A stretch of DNA of 38,506 nucleotides. Source: a virus. The DNA lies in IMG/VR virus record IMGVR_UViG_3300017958_000024, positions 1 to 38,506 of that record; one strand, given 5' to 3'. The notes beneath the pieces are model-generated. The model saw nothing but the letters and a program-made list of their open reading frames with translations. It was not told the DNA's origin and did no database searches. The translations under genes and the position numbers were made by a program. This document shows, piece after piece, positions 23,827 through 32,600 of the stretch (position 1 is its first letter; each line of letters begins with the position of its first letter).

Positions 23827-25632
23827 ATGAAAAAAGATATTTGGATTGCTGGAATAACTAGAGGTCATAATGCAGGAGTCTGCCTTTTAAAAAACGGTAA
23901 AGTAATTTTTGCAATCGAAGAAGAGCGGCTAAGCCGACATAAGTATGACGGTACTCCTCTACTTACAATGAATAAAATTAAAGAATATACTGATAAAATA
24001 GATTTCTTAGTAATTGCACATACTACATTAGATACTAAGTCAGTAATAGCAGATTTTTCAGGAGTAGACATATACACAGCATTTGCTTTAAAACTAGGAC
24101 TACTTGATCATAAAAATCAAATATCAGCAACTGAGCATAGTCAAGTTGTAAATCTTGGAAATATTCATCATAAATTACATGCAGCATGTGCATTTTATAG
24201 ATCAGGTTTTGAAGAAGCTGTAGCAGTTGTTATTGACGGAGCAGGCTCCGTCATGTCGTTTCCGGTAAACGAACGTCATGCAGCTAGAGGATGGGAAACA
24301 GAAAGTATTTATAAATGTGAGTATCCTAATGCATTTACAACCTTATATAAGCATGTTGGATGTACAGATCCAATGCCAACTATTCATAAAATGCAAAGCG
24401 GCGAGCAATTTTTTGAAGGATTAGAATCTCAGTTTGAATGTATTTTGAGCGATCATGCCGGAATAGTTAAAACATATGAAGCAGTAACTGAATTCTGTGG
24501 ATTTGATTTTATCGAAGCCGGAAAAACTATGGGACTTTTTCCTTATGGTAAAGAAAATGATGAAATCCCGCCATTGTTTGATAAAAATAGCATGACTGGA
24601 TTATCTAACAGAAATTTCATAAAACCCACATATCCAAATGGCGCATATATAAATCATGCTGATTACAAATACTTTAATAATCACGTAGTTAATGAAGGCG
24701 AAAATCTAACTCATTTAGAAAATAGAAGAGACTTAGCATATGCATTACAAACACAAACGCAAAAAGCATCATTAGATCTTATAAGAAAAGCAGTTAAAGA
24801 TAGTGGGTGTAAAAATGTTGTCTTTTCTGGAGGTTACGGATTAAATTGTGTTGCAAATTATTATTACTTAGAACAACTAAAAGATGAAGGAATTAACTTT
24901 TATGTTGAGCCAATTAGTAATGATGCAGGAACTGCAATTGGTGCAGCTATATTAGTTTACAAAGATGTATCTGAACACGAAACAGTTGATCATTCAACAG
25001 ACGGATTATATCTTGGTTTTGAATATGATTATTCAAACGAAGAGATTATTAAAACAGCAGAAAAATATAATGCAGAAGTTTCAGATGCTACAAACGAAGA
25101 CATTATTGATTTAATCACTTCAAAAAATATTGTTGCTTGTTTTCAAGGACGTTCAGAAGCAGGTCCTCGAGCATTAGGTAATAGAAGTATACTATATGAT
25201 CCAACTGATCCTAACGGTAAAGATCATGTTAATAAAGTAAAGCGTAGAGAGTATTTTAGACCATTTGCAGGATCTATTTTACAGGATGACGTACACGATT
25301 GGTTTGATTTACGAGGAATGGATGACACTCCATATATGATGTATGCTGTAAATTGTAAAGAAGGAGTTAAAGAAAAAATTCCTTCAATTATTCACGTAGA
25401 TGGTACTTGTCGTATACAAACAGTAACAAAAGAATCTAATCCTAATTATTATAATTTAATTAAAACATTTAAAGATCGTACAGGTGTTCCGATTATTTTT
25501 AATACTAGTTTTAACTTAGGCGGTGAACCATTAGTAGAAACATTAGACGATGCTATTAGAACATTAGCTAATAGCGAAATTGAATATCTATACCTACCTG
25601 AGTATAATAAATTAATTACGTTTAAAAACTAA
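23827..25632 (+). CDS. NodU/CmcH-type O-carbamoyltransferase
   Basis: A 601-residue carbamoyltransferase. Members of this family make carbamoyl-adenylate from carbamoyl phosphate and ATP, then carbamoylate a hydroxyl group on a sugar or antibiotic. The N-terminal Kae1-like domain shows GITRGHNAGVCLL (~9-21), EEERLSRHK (~31-39), the metal-binding HHKLH (114-118) and DGAGS near 137. The C-terminal domain shows GRSEAGPRALGNRSIL (~441-456), EYFRPFAGSIL and GVPIIFNTSFNLGGEP, all hallmarks of the family. The length is normal. It is translationally close to the GT9 gene. In Pseudomonas, a carbamoyltransferase of this class (WapO) modifies LPS core heptose, so pairing with GT9 and heptose genes points to carbamoyl-heptose. 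The stop overlaps the convergent gene by four bases. Confidence 0.85.
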   Translation: MKKDIWIAGITRGHNAGVCLLKNGKVIFAIEEERLSRHKYDGTPLLTMNKIKEYTDKIDFLVIAHTTLDTKSVIADFSGVDIYTAFALKLGLLDHKNQISATEHSQVVNLGNIHHKLHAACAFYRSGFEEAVAVVIDGAGSVMSFPVNERHAARGWETESIYKCEYPNAFTTLYKHVGCTDPMPTIHKMQSGEQFFEGLESQFECILSDHAGIVKTYEAVTEFCGFDFIEAGKTMGLFPYGKENDEIPPLFDKNSMTGLSNRNFIKPTYPNGAYINHADYKYFNNHVVNEGENLTHLENRRDLAYALQTQTQKASLDLIRKAVKDSGCKNVVFSGGYGLNCVANYYYLEQLKDEGINFYVEPISNDAGTAIGAAILVYKDVSEHETVDHSTDGLYLGFEYDYSNEEIIKTAEKYNAEVSDATNEDIIDLITSKNIVACFQGRSEAGPRALGNRSILYDPTDPNGKDHVNKVKRREYFRPFAGSILQDDVHDWFDLRGMDDTPYMMYAVNCKEGVKEKIPSIIHVDGTCRIQTVTKESNPNYYNLIKTFKDRTGVPIIFNTSFNLGGEPLVETLDDAIRTLANSEIEYLYLPEYNKLITFKN

Positions 25633-26225
25633 CCTGTAACATTAGTAAAGGTGCGTTGAGGATAACTTACCGCACCAGTTCCTTCGACATTACCTACGAC
25701 TATAATACGTTCGTTATCGCTGTTGTGAGTTGGGACTTCGTGTGCAAGCCATCCAGGAAAAATTATACCAGTACCAGGAGTTGGCTTGTATTGTATGCCA
25801 GGTTTATTAGGAAAGTTTAATGAAGCTGCTTCTTCGTCAGCTTTAACGTAATAAACCCAACTATAAAGTGCAGGAACATGTGCATGAAGCTCACTATAAT
25901 CTCCTCGCTTATAGATAGCACCCCAACATGTTGTCATAAAAGTTTTTAACTCAAGGTCTGTTTTTTCTCGATGCCAGTCTTGTATAACTTTCTCAACGTG
26001 ATCACAAATGTACTTAAATGGTTTATATTCGGTCATTAACCAACTAGTCATATGGGCCTTAACATTAGTTTCTTTTTTTCTAACGTCTCCAACATCTCTA
26101 ATTATTTGTTCAACTTCAGAATGTAAATCTTGTACTTTATATTCGTCATTATCTTCTAAAGTAAATTCCCACATATGTATTGGAACTTCTAACCATAATA
26201 ATGTTTCTTTAAAGCCTTTGTCCAT
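25629..26225 (-). CDS. Phage-type 2OG-Fe(II) oxygenase
   Basis: A 198-residue member of the putative 2-oxoglutarate/Fe(II) oxygenase group common in marine phages. These enzymes use oxygen and 2-oxoglutarate to hydroxylate proteins or other targets. The iron site reads SELHAHVPALYSWVYYVK (H114, H116), with a distal H162 in IIFPGWLAHEVP and an arginine (R173) in NERIIVVGNV that would bind 2-oxoglutarate. The core is FPN...GTGIIFPG as in family members. The N-terminal ~90 residues are variable. It is the last gene of a four-gene operon on the minus strand, nine bases behind the second oxygenase (26234), with AGGA upstream. The substrate is unknown; phage fibres or host proteins are both possible. 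Confidence 0.8.
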   Translation of the reverse strand: MDKGFKETLLWLEVPIHMWEFTLEDNDEYKVQDLHSEVEQIIRDVGDVRKKETNVKAHMTSWLMTEYKPFKYICDHVEKVIQDWHREKTDLELKTFMTTCWGAIYKRGDYSELHAHVPALYSWVYYVKADEEAASLNFPNKPGIQYKPTPGTGIIFPGWLAHEVPTHNSDNERIIVVGNVEGTGAVSYPQRTFTNVTG

Positions 26226-26233
26226 TAATTTTC

Positions 26234-26806
26234 CTAAATATTAAATGTAAACGATTTTCTTGGGTTATCGTTTTCTTTTTGATAAACTTCGTGTTCTAAC
26301 CAGTGATCCCATATAAGTATTGATCCTTCCTGAGGATAAACTGGAATAACCGGAATAGTTTGATATCTAGTAGGCTCAAAATTTGTAAACGGTCTTGGAT
26401 CATGAAATACTAATGGAGGTACATCATCTCCTATTTCTAAATATATTATGCCACTAAACATACAATCTCTGTGTGCATGTTTTCTCAAATATGCGCCTTT
26501 GTGCATATCACTAAAAAATCCAAAAGGAGATAAATCTTCCTCAAAATAAGGCTGTCTTCTAGCAGTCAATAATTCTTTTATTGATTGTTTAATAATATCA
26601 AATGTTTTAATAACTGTTGGATGAGAATTAACTTCATCTTTTAAATTAGTTTCTGCATGAAGTGTGCTTTTAAAATTTTTAATATTTAAAAGAGTCTCGT
26701 CTGTTTGATTAACATAAAAATTACATAGATCTAATAATTCTAAACGAAGATTTTCTTCAATAATATTTCTATAAATGATAGTTGGAAAGAGTTGTTCATA
26801 TGCCAT
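26234..26806 (-). CDS. Second phage-type 2OG-Fe(II) oxygenase
   Basis: A 190-residue paralogue of the gene at 25629. The N-terminus YEQLFPTIIYRNII is the usual start of this phage oxygenase group (a target-facing 'FPt-i-y' strand). The iron site is YLRKHAHRDCMFSGIIYLE (H110, H112), followed by LVFHDPRPF, then GSILIWDHWLEHEVYQ (H172) and RKSFTFNI (R183). All expected ligands are present, so it should be active. The two enzymes differ widely outside these motifs, which suggests different substrates or an old duplication. The ribosome site is weak (TAGGT), and the gene starts seven bases after the stop of the upstream gene. Confidence 0.82.
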   Translation of the reverse strand: MAYEQLFPTIIYRNIIEENLRLELLDLCNFYVNQTDETLLNIKNFKSTLHAETNLKDEVNSHPTVIKTFDIIKQSIKELLTARRQPYFEEDLSPFGFFSDMHKGAYLRKHAHRDCMFSGIIYLEIGDDVPPLVFHDPRPFTNFEPTRYQTIPVIPVYPQEGSILIWDHWLEHEVYQKENDNPRKSFTFNI

Positions 26807-26813
26807 TTGATAC

Positions 26814-27533
26814 CTACATTAAGTTATTTTTTATTTCATTTAATATATTTTTCTTCATTTTAGATTGAATAAAGATGTCATATAATTTTGATAACTGACG
26901 TTGTCGCCAATAAGATTTTAATCGAACACAGCTCATTGACATATCAAATAGTTTATCAGATAAATTAAACTTTTTTAGTTCAATTTTTTCATCTGTATTA
27001 AATTTAACGTATAATAAAGGGTCGCCTTGTGAAACTTTAAATTCGTTACATCCTTCTTTCATTTGAAACGCATATTCAAGCGGCCTAAACCATTTACTAA
27101 TATTAAATGATCCTGGAACATAAAATCCATAGTTAGTTACAGAAGTTTCATGCATGTAAGGGTGCATAGACTCAATAAACAAATCATCTTCACTAAAAAA
27201 TATCCAGTTTGCTGCTAGTCTAACTGTTCGTGCATTTAATAACGAAGGAGATTTATATATAAATGTTTTTTGGTTAAAAGGAATATGTTCAGACATATTA
27301 TTCCTAATACGATCATCTAAAAATGTTAAATCAACATTAGTAGGACTAGTAAACATAAATGTATTTTTAGACACGTTTACAAAAGCCGGACAGTTTAAAA
27401 AATTATCCATTTTATTTTCTTTGTTAATTTTTTTACTTAGGTCATGAAAAACATTTACAGGATCACTGTATGCTAAAAACATTTCAGTGTACATGTCTTT
27501 GAAGTCCCACGGTGCCCAATAAACTGTCTTCAT
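26814..27533 (-). CDS. Unknown phage protein, paralogue of the gene at 27530
   Basis: A 239-residue protein of unknown function. It begins MKTVYWAPWDF and has an N-terminal half with NCPAFVNVSKNTFMF. The second half (YVPGSFNISKWFRPLEYAF, then VSQGDPLLYVKFNTDEKIELKK) lines up with the gene at 27530 (ISPGVTSFKWQHATNIHLN, LKHGMPLVSLFPLTERNVDLK), so the two are diverged copies of one family. The layout (W-x-x-P, G-x-PL) reminds me of the DUF6065 group, but I cannot confirm it. The start overlaps the upstream stop by four bases (ATGA). Lysines and asparagines are frequent, with low GC. The operon also holds two oxygenases, so these proteins could be substrates, partners or capping factors. Confidence 0.75.
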   Translation of the reverse strand: MKTVYWAPWDFKDMYTEMFLAYSDPVNVFHDLSKKINKENKMDNFLNCPAFVNVSKNTFMFTSPTNVDLTFLDDRIRNNMSEHIPFNQKTFIYKSPSLLNARTVRLAANWIFFSEDDLFIESMHPYMHETSVTNYGFYVPGSFNISKWFRPLEYAFQMKEGCNEFKVSQGDPLLYVKFNTDEKIELKKFNLSDKLFDMSMSCVRLKSYWRQRQLSKLYDIFIQSKMKKNILNEIKNNLM

Positions 27534-28255
27534 TTTTTATATCCGGCCTGTTTAAAATATTTTCCGACTGGTACTCTAGGAAAATGTTCTCCTATTTCGC
27601 CCCATGTATTATAATCTACTTTTTTACATTTTAAATCTACATTTCTTTCCGTCAAAGGAAATAATGATACAAGAGGCATACCGTGTTTTAATGTTATAAC
27701 ATATGGTTCGTCTTTAACAGGACAATTTAAATGTATGTTAGTAGCATGTTGCCACTTAAAACTAGTAACACCGGGAGATATCCAGATACCCTTTTCTCTA
27801 AAATAGCTTGTACTATAATGAGATTCAGTAAACACATAATAAATGTCATCCGTTGATACCAACTTCCAAGGATTTGACAATTTTAAAGCTATGCGCTTTC
27901 CGGGATACATCCCCCTCCATTGATCTTCGTGGTGTTGAGAAATTTCAGTTCCTAGTTCTGGTCTAGATTGACATGTACTACTCCAAGATCCGTCGGGATT
28001 AATTCTAATATCAACTTCTGCCCACATGTTAAGATGTATTGGCTTTGAAAGAAATTCTCTTACGCCTGGACATACTGCTACTGTACCTACCTTATCAAAA
28101 AGGCCAATTCTTTCATTCCATGTTTTAATAGCAGTTTGCATATTTTTTAAAAAAGAAGGCTTAGGTAATTTGTCTCCATAGTTTAACTGACAGTTGTTAT
28201 AAACACTTAAATCATGTGTGTATGCTGTTAATTTTATTGGTTTTTTAAAAAACAT
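27530..28255 (-). CDS. Unknown phage protein, first gene of minus operon
   Basis: A 241-residue protein of unknown function. The N-terminus KLTAYTHDLSVYNNCQ resembles a beta strand pair. VGTVAVCPGVREFLSKPIHLNMWAEVDIRI (residues ~58-87) is the most conserved-looking block. The C-terminal ~90 residues match the downstream paralogue at 26814. No catalytic pattern is evident. The ribosome site CGGAGATCTG is good. It is first in the operon, facing away from the structural gene at 28328. The 72-base gap holds TATAAGTA on the minus strand, a possible weak late-promoter variant. Confidence 0.75.
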   Translation of the reverse strand: MFFKKPIKLTAYTHDLSVYNNCQLNYGDKLPKPSFLKNMQTAIKTWNERIGLFDKVGTVAVCPGVREFLSKPIHLNMWAEVDIRINPDGSWSSTCQSRPELGTEISQHHEDQWRGMYPGKRIALKLSNPWKLVSTDDIYYVFTESHYSTSYFREKGIWISPGVTSFKWQHATNIHLNCPVKDEPYVITLKHGMPLVSLFPLTERNVDLKCKKVDYNTWGEIGEHFPRVPVGKYFKQAGYKK

Positions 28256-28274
28256 TCAGATCTCCGTATGCATT

Positions 28275-28282
28275 TACTTATA
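28275..28282 (-). promoter_or_regulatory. Possible weak late-type promoter for minus operon
   Basis: On the minus strand the segment reads TATAAGTA, one base from TATAAATA. It lies 19 bases before the start codon at 28255. No better promoter is visible in the 72-base divergent gap. The match is imperfect and could be chance in AT-rich DNA. Confidence 0.3.
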
Positions 28283-28291
28283 AATTTTTAC

Positions 28292-28299
28292 GATAAATA
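28292..28299 (+). promoter_or_regulatory. T4-type late promoter (GATAAATA)
   Basis: GATAAATA lies 28 bases before the ATG at 28328, with the core ATAAATA intact. It starts the second structural block. Confidence 0.6.
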
Positions 28300-28327
28300 A
28301 TTATATAAATGACTGTAGGAAAATTCA

Positions 28328-28720
28328 ATGGACTTTAAAAATTTCTTTACTAAAGGATTTCACGGAACACTAAGACTAACTAACAACACTCAGTTTTCAT
28401 ATAAAAATAACTGGAAACAAGTTTATAGCAATACTGTTTTAGATGAGTGGCATGTTGGCGATTTTGCTAGTGCTGAGTATACCATTGTTGTTGATCATAA
28501 TAGAGCCGACAAAGAAGTTGTAAAAGCAATAGTAGTTGCATCTCCAAATGATGCAGGCATAACTGTTTTTGCTAGATCAAACACAGGAGATGACTTAATA
28601 ACTGTTACAGCCGAAGTTAATTTATCTACATTCAAACTGCTTGTGAGTCCGGCTCAGCCCTCTAAAGCAGGTGCAAGAGCAATGTTTAGCGCAACATATT
28701 ATCAAAATCTTTCGGATTAA
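28328..28720 (+). CDS. Small conserved virion protein
   Basis: A 130-residue beta-rich protein. The recognisable region is WHVGDFASAEYTIVVD (residues ~37-52), then KEVVKAIVVASPNDAGITVFAR and a C-terminal GARAMFSATYYQN. The same layout is known to me from unnamed structural proteins of marine T4-like phages. It has its own late promoter at 28292 and is followed by another at 28729, so it may be expressed at a level different from its neighbours. The ribosome site is weak (AGGA about 10 bases upstream). Function is unknown. Confidence 0.8.
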   Translation: MDFKNFFTKGFHGTLRLTNNTQFSYKNNWKQVYSNTVLDEWHVGDFASAEYTIVVDHNRADKEVVKAIVVASPNDAGITVFARSNTGDDLITVTAEVNLSTFKLLVSPAQPSKAGARAMFSATYYQNLSD

Positions 28721-28728
28721 TATTTTGC

Positions 28729-28736
28729 ATAAATAT
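28729..28736 (+). promoter_or_regulatory. T4-type late promoter (ATAAATAT)
   Basis: GCATAAATAT lies nine bases after the stop codon at 28720 and 19 bases before the ATG at 28756. The core is intact. It probably drives 28756 and the giant fibre at 29686. Confidence 0.6.
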
Positions 28737-28755
28737 ACTAAACGCGGAGATATTG

Positions 28756-29682
28756 ATGCCAGTAGTTAACAAACCTTTTCAGTCACAATACGGATTTAAA
28801 AGTCCAGGATTTGAAGTCGACAGTCAAGGAAACATTGTTGCAACAAGTATTATTGCATCTGGTGCAGGCGGAGGCGGCACTGGGGGAACTGGCGCATCTG
28901 ACTATTCTTTTACAGACGAAACTGGATATTATGTTGTTAACAATGGTACAACCCAAAACGAATCATTAAATTTAAAAAGAAACACAAGATACACATTTAA
29001 TTTAGATTTAGATCTGTATAACTTTAATATATACAGCAATTTATCAGGAACTCTTTACAACGATGGCTTAACACACACTGCAACAGACGGAACAGTTACT
29101 GAAGAAAACGAAGCCCAAGGAAAACAGTCAGGATCTTTACTTATTACAATTTCTTCTACTGCTCCTGATACTCTTTATTACGGAGATTTTGCAAGCGGAA
29201 TTATAGGTACAATCTTAATAACAGACCCAAACGGTTTGTTTGGCGAGATTGATGTTACAAGTACTACAGGATCTACAAGTCCGTCTACCGGAGCATTAAC
29301 AGTTGCAGGTGGCGTTGGCATAGGAGAAAATTTATTTGTAGAAGGTTATGTAGCTACAAACGGCATTGATGTTAACGGAGTTGGTATTAGCAGTCTTTCG
29401 TCAACTACTAATTTAGAAATTGATGCTGCAAATAGAATAGTAATAAAAAACAATAGAACTTATTTAGGACAAATTGACAGTACTGGATTAGCGATACCTA
29501 TAAATAACAGTACTATTGAAACAAGCACTATTGATAGCACAACAATTGGTCAAACTACTCCGTCCACCGCAGCTTTTACATCGGCTTCGGTTATAGATAA
29601 ACCAGTAACTAAAAATGATGTTACAAATAGAAGATATGTCGATAAGACTGCAACAGCATTGGCAATAGCATTTGGATTATAA
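28756..29682 (+). CDS. Fibre protein with degenerate cupredoxin-like domain
   Basis: A 308-residue protein. The frame also allows a TTG at 28753, but ATG at 28756 is preferred because GGAG stands at 28746-28749. Residues ~1-40 hold an N-terminal module (GFKSPGFEVDSQGNIVATSI) and a glycine linker. Residues ~70-155 form a domain like the inserted domain of the fibre at 10334 (LKRNTRYTFNLDLD, then TLYYGDFASGIIGTILI). The copper-ligand positions C, H and M have become G, A and I, so it should not bind copper. Then TSPSTGALTVAGGVGIGENLF starts a repeat-rich shaft common in marine phage fibres, and the C-terminus has NDVTNRRYVDK. It is followed after three bases by the giant fibre, probably with coupled translation. 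Confidence 0.82.
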   Translation: MPVVNKPFQSQYGFKSPGFEVDSQGNIVATSIIASGAGGGGTGGTGASDYSFTDETGYYVVNNGTTQNESLNLKRNTRYTFNLDLDLYNFNIYSNLSGTLYNDGLTHTATDGTVTEENEAQGKQSGSLLITISSTAPDTLYYGDFASGIIGTILITDPNGLFGEIDVTSTTGSTSPSTGALTVAGGVGIGENLFVEGYVATNGIDVNGVGISSLSSTTNLEIDAANRIVIKNNRTYLGQIDSTGLAIPINNSTIETSTIDSTTIGQTTPSTAAFTSASVIDKPVTKNDVTNRRYVDKTATALAIAFGL

Positions 29683-29685
29683 GAA

Positions 29686-32600
29686 ATGGCAAAGACACTA
29701 GTAAAAAATTATGTATTCAAACCCGGAATGAGCAGAACAGGAAATCTTTATCCTAATGCTTATTCATTACTTGAACAAAATAAACAATTTATTCAATCAG
29801 AAACAACAGCATATATTGCACAAGAAGTAATTGATGCTGTAAAATGTAAACGTGATATAGGATATATAATTGACGGTCTAGCATATGACATTGCATTAGG
29901 AACTAACTATAATGCAATATTTTTAGGTCTTACAGAAGTTAATAGTTTAGATCTGTCAGAAACTGTATTTAGAACTTTTACAAGAACACAAACTGCTATC
30001 GACGCACTGTCTGCCGTTTCAGGTGACGCAACAGCAACTACTAGAAGTCAAACTTTTTGGACTGAGCTTGTAAATATTTCTAGAAATGGAAGAGATGTTG
30101 CTAGTCCACTAAATTTACCAAATCCTACAAATGCTACACAAGAAAGAATAGATGCTAAGAATAGAATTTTAAATAACATTACATTTTTACAAGCTGAAAT
30201 AAATGCCTGGATGGACAACAACTATCCAAATCATAATCATGATGTTGATAAATGTTCTCGTGATGTTAAATATGCACTATGGGCTGCTGCTTACGATATA
30301 ATTTACACAGGAAATAGTGCTAGTTACGATAGTGCAAAATTCTTCAATTACTATTCTGCACAAGGTAACACAGGAATTACAGCCGAACATCAAGCACAAA
30401 CAGTTGCAGCATATAGACGACTACAAAATATTATAGACGAAATTGTAAGAGGACAATCAATTACTCCGTCTTCAGGTAATACTGAAACACAAAATTTAAC
30501 AGGTGGAACAGTAACAGCAACAATTGGAACTGCTGCTGCAAACTTAATTGATATAGTGGCTGACGTTGTAGAAAATGGAACAGGTGCTCTACCTACAAAA
30601 GTTGCACCTTCAACTGGCTGGGCAAGTTCTGAACTTCAAGCAGCTAGAGTTTCAATTGTTAATGCAAAAAATTCTATAATTGATGACGTAACATGGGACG
30701 AAAATTATACCTATAATCAAGCAAAATGCGAAAGAGATGTTGGATATGTAATTGATGCATATTTAAATGACTTACGTTATGATGGAAATTATAAATTATA
30801 CAACACTGTAAAATATTATTGGGATAACGGTGTTGCTCAAGTTGACGGTAACAGATTACCTGAAATTGACACACATGCATTTATTGGTGAATTAATAGAT
30901 GATTATATTTTAACTAATACTGCATATTCTGCATTAGGTGCAGTTTCACAAGTTATTGATACTACAAAAACAGCCGAAACTGCGGCAGCAACTAAATTGC
31001 AAACACTTGTAAATCAAACAATTGCTGTAATTACAAACGGAATAAGTGCATTTGGAACTATAGAAGAAAACACTGTAGGATATGTAAAAATACAAGGAAA
31101 GTACGATCTAAACGAACTATTACTAATCACAAACGTAACTACTAATGATATACTTTTTAACTTTAGTGACATTGACGCAGGTGGATTAGGAGAAATACAC
31201 GACTACGGTGCTGATGAAGATTTTGTATCATACCTTCAAACTACTGACGGTACAACTAAAATATATCTAACTTTTGATACAAGCTCACATAGCGAAACTG
31301 ATAGTATACAAATTTTTGTTGAAAAAACAGAAAACGGAAAAAGTCAAGTAATTGTAAGACCATACGATTTTGGTACTGATGCTATCGAACGTCATAGAAT
31401 GGCAGCACCTTTAAGTATGCTTGACGCTGACTTTGAATACGGGTTGCAACCTACTAAATGGAGTGCAATTGGTATGATGCGTGGGTATCCAAGTATCTAC
31501 GAAATACCAGGTACTGATACAGAAGTACTTAGTGTTACAACTGATGCTTCTACAGGAACTAATGGTGTTGGTGCAAGTTTAATAACAGTAACAACTGTTG
31601 GCGCACATAGTTTTAGTGTTGGAACTCCAATTACTATCAAAGCGTTAGAAACTAGTGTTTCAGGTTCTGCTAGAGCAGAAGGATCGTTTGTTATTATTAA
31701 TGTTCCGGATAATAAAAGTTTCCAGTTTTATGCAAAATCAAAAGTTGGAACTACTAGCGGAGAAGAATTAGCAGCTGGATACACACAATTAAGAGAAGGC
31801 GGATTTTATACTGGTGCAGGTATTGAAGGGGCAGAATTTACTGTTGTAAGTAATGGTTCCGCAGGAACAATGGTAACACAATTACAAGTTCCATCAGGGT
31901 CAAACACAGTACCTTTTGACGGTAATGCTCCAGAAATTGGCTCACCATTAACAAACGCATTAATACCTACAGGTTCTCAGGTAACTAACGTAATTTCTAA
32001 TAGTGCAGGTGGTGGCGAATACTTAACACTAAATATTGGAACAAATGCTTCAGCAGGCGATACATCACTTACATTGTTTGATGCAACTGGAGTAGAAGAA
32101 AACCTTGCTCTTGATCGCGGCGACGGACAAGCAGTATTCATCGACACTGTTATAGGTAGTACTATTAATTTAAGTGGACAATTACAACAAAATGTTGTTT
32201 CAAACAGTCGCACATATGCAAACGTAACTGCAAACATAATACAACCATCAGGTGTTGGATTGATTTTAACAATTAATCGCTCTGGGGGTTCTTATACTAT
32301 TGGTTCCATACAACTTGCAGGTTTAGGATTTGAAGTAAACGATCAAATTAGAGTTAACGGTTCTGATCTAGGCGGCGTTGATGTAACTAATGACTTTATT
32401 GGCACCGTATCTGGAGTAAATGCTAATGGCGGTGTTACTAGCATTACACCATCAGGAACTGCTGTTAACGGAACAGCAACATATACTGGTGTTGTTTCAC
32501 AGCCTCAATTTGGTAATGGTATTGATGCTAGATTTGATGTTACAGTAACTAATGGCGCATACACAGCAGCAACACCACCTGCAGCAGATATTTCGCAGGG

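Noticed and set aside
28753-28755. TTG start codon at 28753
   Set aside because: ATG follows immediately and has better spacing from GGAG at 28746.
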